DNA of 64,000 bases from Vitreoscilla massiliensis (GCF_001457815.1 NZ_LN898220.1:1-64000), one strand, 5' to 3'; counted from the stretch's first letter, positions 17,125 to 26,545 are shown. The notes: a model not told the origin generated them from the letters alone. Translations and numbers: made by a program.

Positions 17125-17974
17125 GCGTGTTCTCATTTCAAATCTGAAATAAGCCACTCCTAAAACTTATGTTATAGAATGAAATATATGTTTATTTGAT
17201 AAAAGTTTTAACATGGCCCGCCGAGTTTTAACCGATGATATTTGGCTGCAAATTCAAGATACCATGAAGTTTTATGGCTGCTACCGTTCCAAAAATAGCA
17301 AAAATATCATGGAGGCCATTTTGTGGAAACTTCGCACTGGAGCGACATGGCGAGATATTCCTGAAGATTTGTATCCTTGGCAAACGACTTACAATCGCTT
17401 TAATCGCTGGGCCATCAAGGGTTTATGGGACAAATTTTTTTTAAACTACGAGGCGTATTGGATACAGAACGGGTATTCATCGACGGAAGCTACGTCCGCG
17501 CTCATCAGCATGCGAGTGGAGCTAGGCGTGGTGAGGCTCGAGCAATTGGCCGCTCACGAGGTGGCACAACTACAAAAATACACTTGGCCGTCGATGCGAA
17601 CGGACATCCGCTTGATTTTGAAATCACTGGGGGCGCAACCCACGACAGTCAAGTTGCACCGCAGCTGATCGCCTTGGTTCCAGCCGGCCATTATTTGGTC
17701 GCTGATAAGGGCTATGACTCTGAAAAGATAAGAGAATCTTCAAGAAAACATGGAATGATTCCCGTCATCCCTAGAAAATCCAACAGCACCAAAAGTAATC
17801 CGGAATTTAGCCGTTATTTATACGGCTTACGCTATGTGGTTGAAAATGCATTTGCCCGCTTGAAGCATTTCAGAGGTATTGCAACGCGTTTTGACAAATT
17901 AGCCCGCAATTACAAGGCCATGCTACGACTGGCTTGTATCTTTATTTGGTGTAAGGCCAAATGAGAACACGCCC
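17125..17974 (+). mobile_element. Intact-looking IS5-family (IS427 group) element
   Basis: About 850 bp with terminal inverted repeats GGCGTGTTCTCATTT (from 17125) and AAATGAGAACACGCC (to 17973). CTAG flanks it on both sides, which fits the short TA-centred target duplication of this group. It is inserted in the oligosaccharyltransferase pseudogene at the Wzy_C motif, and excision in silico restores the reading frame there. Confidence 0.9.
17213..17964 (+). CDS. IS5-family transposase made by -1 frameshifting
   Basis: Two overlapping frames: 17213-17668 encodes the N-terminal DNA-binding part (MARRVLTDDIWLQIQDT), and 17425-17964 the DDE catalytic part (VFIDGSYVRAHQHASGARRG, ADKGYDSEKIRE, ENAFARLKHFRGIATR). 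A run of eight T at 17435-17442 lies in the overlap and is the likely slippage site for a -1 shift, as is usual in this IS group. The fused protein would be about 250 aa with Asp, Asp and Glu all present, so it is probably active. Confidence 0.88.
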
Positions 17975-18831
17975 TAGAATCATATCTTTGTAACTGATTC
18001 AACAATACAAAATTTTGTAAATATGAGAACAAACAGGTCAATATCACTGCAATGACGACACCTAACAATATAGGCTTACACCATCGCCAGCTTCGATACC
18101 AAAATATGGAAAACAACATTCCCGCAACGATAGAAATACAAACAGCCCTAGCCCCATTAAGTATGCTTCCACTCAAAATTAAACCCCATGCTAACCAACG
18201 TATAAATTCAAACCGCTTTGGAAGTTGTACTAAGGCAAGAATAAAGAATAAAGAGCAAAGGCAAAATGGCATCATCGTATTGTCGAATATTAATAAAACT
18301 ACCAATCCAAGCCTTAGCTCCCAGCTCATCAGGAAAAAGAAACAGCAAAGTGCTTTCTATAGGTAGCCATAATACTGTCAACAAAGGCATAAATCCCAAA
18401 ATAATCAAGTAAGTATTTTTATACCTACTTGATTGAAATACATACCCATAAACTACTATTGCATAAAATAACAATGCATAAACCAATAGAAAACTTAAGG
18501 CATTGATTGTTTTTGGTATAAAGAGTACATAAATGAGTGTTAATACATAGATTATCAACATATATTTAGCGGCTTTGACCGTTACTGCATTACTAAATTT
18601 CACCTCTGGTATTGATACACTAAAAGGCAAGAGTATTAACCAACAACTAATCGGCATTCTCCATTCATCATAAGGTAAACGACTCCAACCTATACCATAC
18701 CCGCTAAACATTAAGAATGTTAAAACTAACAAAATGATCAAGGATAAGTTTGAAAAAGTAAAAAGCTGGAATCCCCTTTGGCAGTGTATCTCTTCCATAT
18801 TTTCCCATTCCGAAATAACTTTACCAAACAC

Positions 18832-20343
18832 CTACTTTAGCAAAATAAAAATTAATAAAATTGCTATGATTACCATTATGATTTGATTATATTGCAATTG
18901 TTTCTGCAAACCGTTTCTACTCTGATCATTTGAATGGCTCAATACCTCATTCACTTTCCTCGGCAAACTCGGCAAGATATTCGCCCAGTCTGGCATTTCT
19001 TTTTCCAGATTGCGTTTCAAGGCTTTCCAACCCATTTGTTCGTTCATCCAATTGACCAAGAACGGCTTTGCAGTCGCCCATAAATCGAGGTTGGGGTCGA
19101 GTTGGCGGCCTAGGCCTTCGATGTTAAGCAGGGTTTTTTGCAGTAACACCAGTTGTGGTTGGATTTCGACGTTAAAGCGGCGGCTGGTTTCAAACAAGCG
19201 CATCAAGATTAGGCCAAACGAAATTTGTGACAGTGGTCGATTGAATATCGGCTCACACACTGTGCGCACGGCCGACTCCAGTTCTTCTGCCCGTGTGTCC
19301 GCAGGCACCCAACCCGATTCAATGTGGGCAGTGGCCACACGGTGGTAATCGCGGTTGAAGAAGGCCAAGAAATTCACCGCCAAATAGCGTTTGTCGTACT
19401 CATCCAAAGTCCCGACGATGCCGAAATCCAAGGCGATATAACGGCCATCGTCGGCCACAAAAATATTGCCTGGGTGCATGTCGGCGTGAAAAAAGCCGTT
19501 TTTAAACACTTGGGTAAAGAAAATCTCCACACCGAAACGGGCGAGTTTCTTTAAATCAATGCCTTTGGCAATCAGGGTTTCGGTATCTGAAATTGGCGTA
19601 CCGTCCATCCATTCCATGGTCATGACATTGCGGCTGCAATAGTCAAAATACACCTTGGGCACTATCAGCATGGCGCTGTTTTCAAACTGGCGACCCAACT
19701 GGCTGGCATTGGCCGCTTCATGCATCAAATCCAATTCGTCGTGCAGGTATTTATCAAACTCTTTCACCACTTCTCGCGGCTTGAGGCGCTTGCCATCGCG
19801 GAACAGTTTTTCTAACCACACAGCCCCCCAATGCATCAGCGCTAGGTCTTGTTCGATCACAGGCTTGATGTCGGGTCGCAATACTTTAATCGCGACTTTT
19901 TGGCCTTGCGTACCATCTTCATTGAACAAATGCGCTTGGTGCACTTGCGCAATCGAGGCGCTGGCGATTGGTTCACGCTCAAAATCAAAGTAAATTTGCT
20001 CTATCGGTTTGCCAAATGCTTTTTCCACTTGCGCGATGGCGATGCCACCATCAAACGCCGGCACGCGGTCTTGCAACTTGGCCAATTCACTGGCGTATTC
20101 AGGCCCCACGACATCTGGACGGGTCGATAACACCTGTCCCAATTTCACAAAAATAGGCCCCAAATGCTCCAAAGCCAAGCGCAAACGCACGGCATTACTG
20201 TATTCCAAAGTCTCTTTCGACTCAGGCAAACAACTCAGCAATTTACGCAACAAAGGATGGCGCAACTGGCCATCCAATAAATTGATCAATCCAAAATACC
20301 ATACGGTATGCACTATCAAACGAAAGCGTTTTAACCACTTCAT
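18832..20343 (-). CDS. ubiB: Ubiquinone biosynthesis ATPase/kinase-like protein UbiB
   Basis: A protein of about 503 aa of the ABC1/ADCK atypical kinase family needed for aerobic ubiquinone synthesis. It has the KxGQ motif [13 protein letters not shown] (about residue 65), the Ala-rich loop [10 protein letters not shown], the Lys in VAIKVLRPD, catalytic segment [10 protein letters not shown] and DFGIVG, and one or two C-terminal membrane segments ending FILLK. The last 120 bases are AT-rich and mark the start of the pilin island. The UbiJ gene lies 35 bases upstream on the same strand, with a back-to-back DUS (20359-20379) between them. Confidence 0.96.
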   Translation of the reverse strand: MKWLKRFRLIVHTVWYFGLINLLDGQLRHPLLRKLLSCLPESKETLEYSNAVRLRLALEHLGPIFVKLGQVLSTRPDVVGPEYASELAKLQDRVPAFDGGIAIAQVEKAFGKPIEQIYFDFEREPIASASIAQVHQAHLFNEDGTQGQKVAIKVLRPDIKPVIEQDLALMHWGAVWLEKLFRDGKRLKPREVVKEFDKYLHDELDLMHEAANASQLGRQFENSAMLIVPKVYFDYCSRNVMTMEWMDGTPISDTETLIAKGIDLKKLARFGVEIFFTQVFKNGFFHADMHPGNIFVADDGRYIALDFGIVGTLDEYDKRYLAVNFLAFFNRDYHRVATAHIESGWVPADTRAEELESAVRTVCEPIFNRPLSQISFGLILMRLFETSRRFNVEIQPQLVLLQKTLLNIEGLGRQLDPNLDLWATAKPFLVNWMNEQMGWKALKRNLEKEMPDWANILPSLPRKVNEVLSHSNDQSRNGLQKQLQYNQIIMVIIAILLIFILLK

Positions 20344-20378
20344 GCTAAATTCCGATATTTACAGGCCGGCCTGTAAGA

Positions 20379-20942
20379 TTATTCAAGTCGTTGTAAACGC
20401 GCTTGTAAACGCGCCACATCATCACGCAAGGTCTCTATGGCCTCGCTGCGTTGTTGCCATTGTGCTTGTGACACCACTGGCGCATTGCTTTCTTGCATGT
20501 AGTCGCGCACTTCGCCCTCTACTCTTGCCACCATTTGCTGGGTGGTGCGCCACAAGGTTTTGCATTGATGGTCGAGATTGCTGGCAACCGTATTGCCAAA
20601 CAAACGTGTGGCATCGACATAAGGCTCATAACGCAACTGCCCCAATACTGGCAACAATTGCATGGCCAAATCAGTATCGCCAGTAATGCTGACATCGCCC
20701 ACGCCAAACGCCTCGCCTTGCAACATCTTGCTCCAAGTGCTGGCATGGATACTGATGTGGCATTCAGCGACCAAATCGGCTGGTATGGCTTCCACATAAC
20801 CATCGTCACGGATGTGCATATCAGTGTGTATGCCCAACGCGGTCAAGCGGACGGTGCGGCCTGTAAACTTGCTTAAACCTTGTTTTAGCTCAGGCTGTTG
20901 CAGCAACAAATGATTGATGAGTGCATGACTGATCCACATCAT
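20379..20942 (-). CDS. ubiJ: Ubiquinone biosynthesis accessory factor UbiJ (SCP2 domain)
   Basis: A protein of about 188 aa. The N-terminal half is an SCP2-like lipid-binding domain (LINHLLLQQPELKQGL, FGVGDVSITGDTDLAMQLLPVL), and the C-terminus is a coiled coil (RSEAIETLRDDVARLQARLQ). UbiJ helps organise the soluble Ubi complex that hydroxylates and methylates ubiquinone intermediates. The tandem ATGATG at 20942 follows an AAAGGA box. Located directly upstream of ubiB; ubiE, the usual third partner, is not in the window. Confidence 0.88.
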   Translation of the reverse strand: MMWISHALINHLLLQQPELKQGLSKFTGRTVRLTALGIHTDMHIRDDGYVEAIPADLVAECHISIHASTWSKMLQGEAFGVGDVSITGDTDLAMQLLPVLGQLRYEPYVDATRLFGNTVASNLDHQCKTLWRTTQQMVARVEGEVRDYMQESNAPVVSQAQWQQRSEAIETLRDDVARLQARLQRLE

Positions 20943-20949
20943 TTTTCCT

Positions 20950-21690
20950 TTAAAATTGCCAATGCTGATGGCTGCTATGTATGGTTTTACCCATGCTGTC
21001 ATCATTGGCGTCAAATTCTGGTAAGGCCAAACCCAAACGCTTGGCCTCATTGCCATAAAAATCGGCGCGACTCGGATGGCTGGCCTCTACCACATTGAAT
21101 GTGCCGTGTATGGGATGCTGTATGCAATATTGTAGCGCTGCCAATGCGTGGCGTCGGTGGATGACATTCACCGGATGCTTGCCACCAGAGATGTGCTGAC
21201 GGCCACTTAAGCGCCGTACTGGATGGCGCTCATCATCATACAGGCCGCCCAAGCGCAACACACTGACATGAGGCAAACCACTGCTTAACCAAATCTGTTC
21301 ACATGCGGCGATGTCTCGTGCTGCGGCCGATTCAGGCGCAATTTCGCTGTGCTCATCACACTCCCGCGCTGCGCTGCCATAAACCGAGGTACTGGAAGTG
21401 TAAATCAGCTGCGACACTTGCAATTGCTGCGCTTGCTCACACAGACGCTGCATGTGTGCCACATAACCCATGCCGCTTGATGGCGGCAATAACACCACCC
21501 AACACGCTGCTTGCTGAAATCCTTGCGGCGCCGTTTCGGCAGTAAAATCCCATTCATGCCACGCATCAATGGAACGCGGACTGAGCGAGCTGGCACGCAC
21601 ATCCACACCTGCGGCCTGTAACTGCTGAGCAAGTGGCAGGCCCAAATACCCTGCCCCCGCAATCCACACACTATTTACTGGTTTTTCCAT
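20950..21690 (-). CDS. NAD(P)-dependent SDR/epimerase-like protein (YeeZ-like)
   Basis: A protein of about 247 aa with an N-terminal Rossmann motif GAGYLGLPLA and the extended-SDR segments LIYTSSTSVYG and VLRLGGLYDDERHP. The usual catalytic YxxxK is not obvious, as in other YeeZ-type proteins. Substrate unknown. The start at 21690 (MEKPVNSVWI) overlaps the end of the upstream LOG-family gene by 16 bases, suggesting translational coupling. It ends 8 bases before ubiJ. Confidence 0.8.
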   Translation of the reverse strand: MEKPVNSVWIAGAGYLGLPLAQQLQAAGVDVRASSLSPRSIDAWHEWDFTAETAPQGFQQAACWVVLLPPSSGMGYVAHMQRLCEQAQQLQVSQLIYTSSTSVYGSAARECDEHSEIAPESAAARDIAACEQIWLSSGLPHVSVLRLGGLYDDERHPVRRLSGRQHISGGKHPVNVIHRRHALAALQYCIQHPIHGTFNVVEASHPSRADFYGNEAKRLGLALPEFDANDDSMGKTIHSSHQHWQF

Positions 21691-22262
21691 GCCGGATCGT
21701 GCCATTTTTGCGAGTATACCGGTGCGTAAGCACGCATTTTCTCCAACAAGCCTTGTGGACTACTGTCGACCACAAACAGGCTCAAATTGCTCGCTGGCAT
21801 AAAGCCAGCAGCTATGGTTTGCTCTATCAGGCGCAATAAAGGCTGATAAAAACCCTCAATGTCCAACAAACCTATCGGCTTTTGCTGCAATTGCAACTGC
21901 GCCATCGACAAGACTTCAAACCATTCTTCAAACGTGCCCACACCACCCGGCATGGCAATATAGCCATCGGCCAAGGCAATCATTTTTTGTTTGCGCACCG
22001 TCATGTCGGGGGTTTCAATCAACTCGCTCAGGCCAGTATGCGCTTTTTCCATTTCGCGCAAAAAAGTCGGAATCACACCAGTCACATGACCACCCGCCGC
22101 CAATACCGCATCGGCCACCGTGCCCATCAAACCGACTTTACCGCCACCATACACCAAGCCCAATTGCTGCTCGGCCAACAACTGCCCCAATTCTTGGGCA
22201 GCATCGAAATACGCTTTGGATTCACCAAAATTAGAACCACAATACACTGCTATTTTTTGCAT
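21675..22262 (-). CDS. LOG-family protein (TIGR00730 Rossmann fold)
   Basis: A protein of about 195 aa with the family signature PGGVGTFEEWFE (from about residue 103) and the N-terminal VYCGSNFGESKAY plus GLVYGGGKVGLMG. Proteins with this motif are cytokinin riboside 5'-monophosphate phosphoribohydrolases or related nucleotide 5'-monophosphate nucleosidases. The ATG shares one base with the pheA stop (TAATG), so the two are translationally coupled. Confidence 0.88.
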   Translation of the reverse strand: MQKIAVYCGSNFGESKAYFDAAQELGQLLAEQQLGLVYGGGKVGLMGTVADAVLAAGGHVTGVIPTFLREMEKAHTGLSELIETPDMTVRKQKMIALADGYIAMPGGVGTFEEWFEVLSMAQLQLQQKPIGLLDIEGFYQPLLRLIEQTIAAGFMPASNLSLFVVDSSPQGLLEKMRAYAPVYSQKWHDPAWKNQ

Positions 22263-23338
22263 TACAAAACCGCCTTAGGATACGCACCAATAATCTTCAA
22301 AAACGCCGCTTCTTCCTGTAAATCGGTCAAAGCGCGGTGTACCGGCCCATCATCGGCATGGCCTTCCACATCAATAAAAAACACATATTCCCACAAGCCT
22401 GCCTTGGAGGGACGGCTTTCCAATTTGGTCATGGACACGCCGTTTTTCGACAGCGATTGCAACAATTCGTGCACCGTACCCACTTTATTCGGTGCCGATA
22501 CAATCAGCGAAGTTTTGTCTAAGCCACTCGGCGTGGTCGTTTGATGACCCAATACCAGAAAGCGCGTGGTGTTATTCGGTTCATCTTCTATGTTGGATGC
22601 CAATTTGCACAGATTGAAACGCTCTGCCGCTGCTTGCGAGGCGATGGCCACCGCGTTCTCGTCTTCTGCCGCCAATTGCGCCGCACGCGCATTGCTGGCC
22701 ACGGCGATGCGCGCCACATTCGCTGGCAAGTTTTTGTTTAGCCACTCATGGCATTGCGACAAGGCTTGCGCATGCGCATACACTTTGGTGATGCCATCTT
22801 GGTGCTCGACTTTGCGCAACAAATGGTGATGAATGCGCAACACCACTTCACCGCAGGCTTTCAGAGGCGAAGCCACCAATAAATCCAAGGTACGTCCTAC
22901 CGCACCCTCGGTCGAATTCTCAATCGGCGCCACCACATAATCGGCTTGACGCGCCTCGACCAAGCGAAAGGCTTCGTCTATGGTGGCGCAAGGTTGGGTG
23001 TGGGCAGCGTGACCAAAATGCTTCATGGCTGCTTGTTGGGTGAACGTGCCTTCTGGACCCAAATAGGTGATGGTCAACGGTCGCTCTACCGCCAAACACT
23101 CACTCATGATTTCACGAAACAAGCGCGCCACCGCTTCATTCGACAACAAGCCTTGGTTCAAAGACTGAATACGGCGCAATACCTGCGCTTCACGCTCGGG
23201 ACGGTAGACCACACCGCTGCCTTTTAATTCACCAATGGCGCGCGCATGTGCCGCGCGCTCATTGAGCAAGCCTAAAATGGTTTGGTCTATGTGGTCTATC
23301 GCTTCGCGATGCGGCGCTAACAAGTCGTCCGTACTCAT
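22262..23338 (-). CDS. pheA: Chorismate mutase/prephenate dehydratase (P-protein)
   Basis: Two-step enzyme of phenylalanine synthesis, from chorismate to phenylpyruvate; about 358 aa. Residues 1-90 are an AroQ-type chorismate mutase helix bundle (IDHIDQTILGLLNERA, VYRPEREAQVLRRI). Next is the dehydratase domain (TYLGPEGTFTQQAA, VAPIENSTEGAVGRTLDLL, NNTTRFLVLG) and then a C-terminal ACT domain (KTSLIVSAPNKVGTVHELL, LESRPSKAGLWEYVFFID) for feedback inhibition by phenylalanine. It heads a string of pheA, the LOG-family gene, the SDR gene, ubiJ and ubiB on the minus strand. Confidence 0.97.
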   Translation of the reverse strand: MSTDDLLAPHREAIDHIDQTILGLLNERAAHARAIGELKGSGVVYRPEREAQVLRRIQSLNQGLLSNEAVARLFREIMSECLAVERPLTITYLGPEGTFTQQAAMKHFGHAAHTQPCATIDEAFRLVEARQADYVVAPIENSTEGAVGRTLDLLVASPLKACGEVVLRIHHHLLRKVEHQDGITKVYAHAQALSQCHEWLNKNLPANVARIAVASNARAAQLAAEDENAVAIASQAAAERFNLCKLASNIEDEPNNTTRFLVLGHQTTTPSGLDKTSLIVSAPNKVGTVHELLQSLSKNGVSMTKLESRPSKAGLWEYVFFIDVEGHADDGPVHRALTDLQEEAAFLKIIGAYPKAVL

Positions 23339-23386
23339 GGGGCATCATCCGTATTAAAAGCGCTCATTTTAACCCAAATCCCATAT

Positions 23387-23421
23387 AAAAAGCGGCCTGT
23401 AAGAGTTTACAGGCCGCTTTT
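23387..23421 (-). terminator. Inverted DUS-like pair between META lipoprotein and pheA
   Basis: AAAAGCGGCCTGTAA and its reverse complement around a 4-base loop. It lies 26 bases beyond the stop of the META-domain gene and would terminate it before pheA. Confidence 0.8.
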
Positions 23422-23446
23422 ACACCAACACTGAGCAAGTTTATGC

Positions 23447-23869
23447 TTAGAGTCGTTTAAATTTCAAAATGGTTTGCTGCTTATCGTCTTTTAACTGCAA
23501 CTCACTGCCATTTATAGACCAAGACTGCACCTTTTCCATGTTTTGAATCACGCTGGTTTCCATCTGCATGGACACTGGATCACAGGCCATGCGCGTGGTG
23601 GCAATGCCATTGAAAATCAAATTACTGCCTTCGCTTTGGTAAACACCGAACAAACGGTTACAGCCCACATTGCCGCTGACTTTGTTGGTTTCTGCTTCAA
23701 ATTGCAACAATTTGGCCGAGCCACCTGTCATCGGTACGGTTTGTGAGGCCACCTCAGTCAAGCGCCAGCTGCCCACCAAAGAGCGGTTGCCCTCTGCCGA
23801 ACCTGAGCCCGCCGTACTGGCGCATGCGGCCAAACCCAAACTTGCCAAGACCATCCACAATGCTTTCAT
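23447..23869 (-). CDS. META-domain lipoprotein (HslJ-like)
   Basis: A lipoprotein of about 140 aa. The signal peptide ends in the lipobox LAAC (Cys16). The mature part is a META/HslJ domain: LVGSWRLTEV, NVGCNRLFGVYQ, a second Cys in TTRMACDP and METSVIQNMEKVQSW. Members are linked to heat-shock or membrane stress and novobiocin resistance in E. coli, but the molecular role is unknown. It is an isolated gene with its own DUS terminator. Confidence 0.87.
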   Translation of the reverse strand: MKALWMVLASLGLAACASTAGSGSAEGNRSLVGSWRLTEVASQTVPMTGGSAKLLQFEAETNKVSGNVGCNRLFGVYQSEGSNLIFNGIATTRMACDPVSMQMETSVIQNMEKVQSWSINGSELQLKDDKQQTILKFKRL

Positions 23870-23895
23870 GTCTTCCCCTTCTGTTGAAATGTGAC

Positions 23896-24981
23896 TTAAT
23901 ACGCTTCGCCGACTTTAACACCGTTGTGCACATCTTTAGGTGTTGCCAATACCGCCACACGTTGCTGCGCTTGTTGGAAGGCTTCGGTTTGCAATAAGGC
24001 TTCAAAGTCGGCCTGTAAACCTTGTCCCGCCACGCGTGCCCAACGCTCTGCCAATTTCGGTTGCGTACTGGCATCCCAAGTCCATTCTGACAACAATTCA
24101 TCCACCAAATCGGGACGGTTGCAAATCAAAGCAATGTCACAACCGGCCTGTAAGGACAATTCGGTGCGCACAGTAATGCCACCCACGCCGCACGCGCCTT
24201 CCATGGTCAAATCGTCTGAGAAAATAATGCCATCAAAGCCGATTTTGTCGCGCAAGATGTTTTTCAACCAAAACGATGAAAAACCCGCTGGCTGATCATT
24301 CACTTGCGGATACACCACATGCGCCGGCATCACCGCGTCCATGCCCGCAGCACTCATGTGCACAAACGGCACGATGTCGTGTTGCCACAAGGCATCAAAA
24401 TCACGTTTGTCTTCCGGCAGAACATGGTGGCTGTCGCCTTCGACAAAGCCATGACCAGGGAAATGTTTGCCACAGCTGTTCATGCCACCGCGTTTCAAGC
24501 CGCGTTGCAAAGCCAAGGCCAATTCACTGACTTCCACCGCATCGGCAGAAAAACTGCGGTTGCCGATAACGGCACACTGCTCCCAGTTCAAATCCAAAAC
24601 AGGCGTGAACGACAAATCAATGCCGCATGCACGCAATTCTGCCGCCAACACCCAACCGATTTCCTCGGCCTGAGCCAATGCGGCATCTTTGCCTTGCTCT
24701 TGCCACACATCGTTCAATACCGCCATTGCAGGCAAGCGGGTAAAGCCTTGAATGAAGCGTTGCACCCGACCACCTTCGTGGTCAACCGCAATGACCAATT
24801 CAGGCGTGCGCAAGGCTTTGATTTCGGCCACCAAGGCTTTCAATTGCGCCACAGATTCAAAATTGCGACGAAACAATATCACCCCACCAATTTCAGGGCG
24901 CAACAAGCGTGCACGCTCGGCATCGGTCAGCTCAAAAGCGGCAACATCGGCCATCACTGGGCCACGGGCTAAAGTTTGCAT
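23896..24981 (-). CDS. nagZ: Beta-N-acetylhexosaminidase NagZ
   Basis: Family 3 glycoside hydrolase of about 361 aa that removes N-acetylglucosamine from muropeptides during cell wall recycling in the cytoplasm. Visible motifs: VIAVDHEGGRVQRF, the catalytic His loop GKHFPGHGFVEGDSHH and the nucleophile Asp in FSDDLTMEGA. The start at 24981 follows an AAGGA box (position about 24990). The DegP-like gene lies 61 bases upstream on the same strand, so the two may be co-transcribed. Confidence 0.95.
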   Translation of the reverse strand: MQTLARGPVMADVAAFELTDAERARLLRPEIGGVILFRRNFESVAQLKALVAEIKALRTPELVIAVDHEGGRVQRFIQGFTRLPAMAVLNDVWQEQGKDAALAQAEEIGWVLAAELRACGIDLSFTPVLDLNWEQCAVIGNRSFSADAVEVSELALALQRGLKRGGMNSCGKHFPGHGFVEGDSHHVLPEDKRDFDALWQHDIVPFVHMSAAGMDAVMPAHVVYPQVNDQPAGFSSFWLKNILRDKIGFDGIIFSDDLTMEGACGVGGITVRTELSLQAGCDIALICNRPDLVDELLSEWTWDASTQPKLAERWARVAGQGLQADFEALLQTEAFQQAQQRVAVLATPKDVHNGVKVGEAY

Positions 24982-25042
24982 AATTGTGTTCCTTAAAATA
25001 GCAACAGGCAGCGTTTTGGCGCTGCCTGTACACATCTGTTGA

Positions 25043-26545
25043 TTATTTGATGCGCAGTGGCAAGAAGAAGGTATCTTGACCACGCATCACAAACAATGGC
25101 GCTGCTGTGGTGGCCTCGCTCAACGCTTGCTTCAACGATTTTTCATCGGTAATTGGGTTAGGCCCTGCGGAAATGATGACATCGCCACGGCGCAAGCCTG
25201 ATGCAGCCGCCAAGCCTTTGGCATCCAACACCACCAAGCCGCCATTGACCTCGCGCTGTGCCGCTTCGGCAGCCGACATCGGCGCCAACAACAAACCCAC
25301 TTCGGGCACGTTGATGCGGGCGCTGGTATCGGCATTATCGCCACCACTGGTTTCAGGTGTGGCAATCGCGCTCTCACCGGTTAACTCAGTCAATTCCACT
25401 GGCACCACCACTTCTTTGCCATCGCGCCACACTGTTAACTCAATCTTGGTACCAGGTTGCATGGCACCAATCAATACTGGCAAATCGCTGGAGCGCTGGA
25501 TGGCCTCGCCATTGACTTTCAGCACGATATCACGCACTTGCAGTTTGGCATTGGCCGCAGGTCCATTTGGCAACACGCGCACCACCAAAGCACCACTTGG
25601 CTTGTCCATCTTGAACGATTTGGCCAAGTCGTAAGACACTTCTTGAATGATGACACCCAATTGTGCACGACGCACACGACCATATTTTTTCAGCTGTTCG
25701 GCAACATTGGTGGCCACATCAATCGGGATGGCAAACGAGATGCCCATAAAGCCACCTGAACGGCTGTAAATTTGCGAATTGATGCCGACCACTTCGCCTT
25801 TGAGGTTGAACAAAGGGCCACCCGAATTACCAGGATTGATGGCCACGTCGGTTTGAATAAACGGTGTGTAGTTTTCATTTGGTAAAGAACGGCCTTTGGC
25901 AGACACAATGCCAGCCGTCACGGTGTTATCAAAACCAAAGGGCGCACCAATGGCGGCCACCCACTCACCCACGCGCAAATCATCGGGCTGACCCACTTTG
26001 ATGACGGGCAAATCTTTGGCTTCAATCTTCAACAAAGACACATCAGATTGCGTGTCCGAACCCACCAATTTGGCCTCAAATTCACGCTTGTCGGCCAGCA
26101 CCACTTTGATGGTGTCGCTGCCGCTGACCACATGGGTATTGGTTAAAATATAACCATCGGCACTGATGATGAAACCAGAACCAAAGCTTGCGCCCTCGTC
26201 TTCTTCCTGATTGTCAGGATTGCTGGGCGTATTCGGGAAATTAGGTATCATGCGGCGGAAATACTCGAGCATCGGGTCTTCTTCGCCACTGGTGCCTTCA
26301 TAGGCTTGGGTATTGCTGTCGGATTTGGTCGCTTGGATGCTGACAACAGTAGGACCTTGTTCATTCACCAATTTGGTAAAGTCGGGCAATAACATGGCCA
26401 CTGAATCGCTGTCTGCGGGTTTCACCTCTTGAACGTATTCGGTGTTGTTGCGATCATCTTTTTTACTGAACCAGTCGGGTTTATCACAAGCACTCAAGCC
26501 AAAAGCAGTGATACACACGGTGGCCATTATCGTGATTTTATTCAC
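25043..26545 (-). CDS. DegP/HtrA-type serine protease with a lipobox
   Basis: Periplasmic quality-control protease, about 500 aa. The trypsin-like domain has the catalytic triad His138 (TNTHVV), Asp168 (QSDVSLL) and Ser241 (GNSGGP). Two PDZ domains follow (about 290-380 and 420-495), giving the DegP/DegQ/MucD layout. Unusually, the N-terminus MNKITIMATVCITAFGLSAC has a clear lipobox with Cys20, so the protein is probably a lipoprotein held at a membrane rather than soluble. The following Asp at +2 would favour inner-membrane retention in E. coli, but the rule is not certain for this family of bacteria. Confidence 0.92.
   Translation of the reverse strand: MNKITIMATVCITAFGLSACDKPDWFSKKDDRNNTEYVQEVKPADSDSVAMLLPDFTKLVNEQGPTVVSIQATKSDSNTQAYEGTSGEEDPMLEYFRRMIPNFPNTPSNPDNQEEDEGASFGSGFIISADGYILTNTHVVSGSDTIKVVLADKREFEAKLVGSDTQSDVSLLKIEAKDLPVIKVGQPDDLRVGEWVAAIGAPFGFDNTVTAGIVSAKGRSLPNENYTPFIQTDVAINPGNSGGPLFNLKGEVVGINSQIYSRSGGFMGISFAIPIDVATNVAEQLKKYGRVRRAQLGVIIQEVSYDLAKSFKMDKPSGALVVRVLPNGPAANAKLQVRDIVLKVNGEAIQRSSDLPVLIGAMQPGTKIELTVWRDGKEVVVPVELTELTGESAIATPETSGGDNADTSARINVPEVGLLLAPMSAAEAAQREVNGGLVVLDAKGLAAASGLRRGDVIISAGPNPITDEKSLKQALSEATTAAPLFVMRGQDTFFLPLRIK

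Larger units (their letters stand above)
16063..18798 (-). pseudogene. PglL/WaaL-type O-oligosaccharyltransferase, shattered
   Basis: Remains of a large membrane protein with a Wzy_C domain, read from 18798 downwards. The N-terminal part (to about 18250) has many membrane helices and ends GSFINIRQYDD. A frameshift near 18255 leads into LNGARAVCISIVAGM. The IS5-family element interrupts it at 17125-17974. Removing the IS and one CTAG restores SSGRWQLIQTAWEI, the usual Wzy_C motif; a second frameshift leads to FVFHPHNLVLQ, then a TAG stop, then EYGVLGLLL. A further membrane portion runs to about 16575. An IS1595-family remnant follows, and a final piece (16063-16203, YYPLSDTNELP ... WAENRVFK) reads like the end of a PglL protein. 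It lies directly after ubiB. Next to pilin genes it was probably a pilin glycosylase; lipopolysaccharide ligase is the alternative. Confidence 0.85.
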
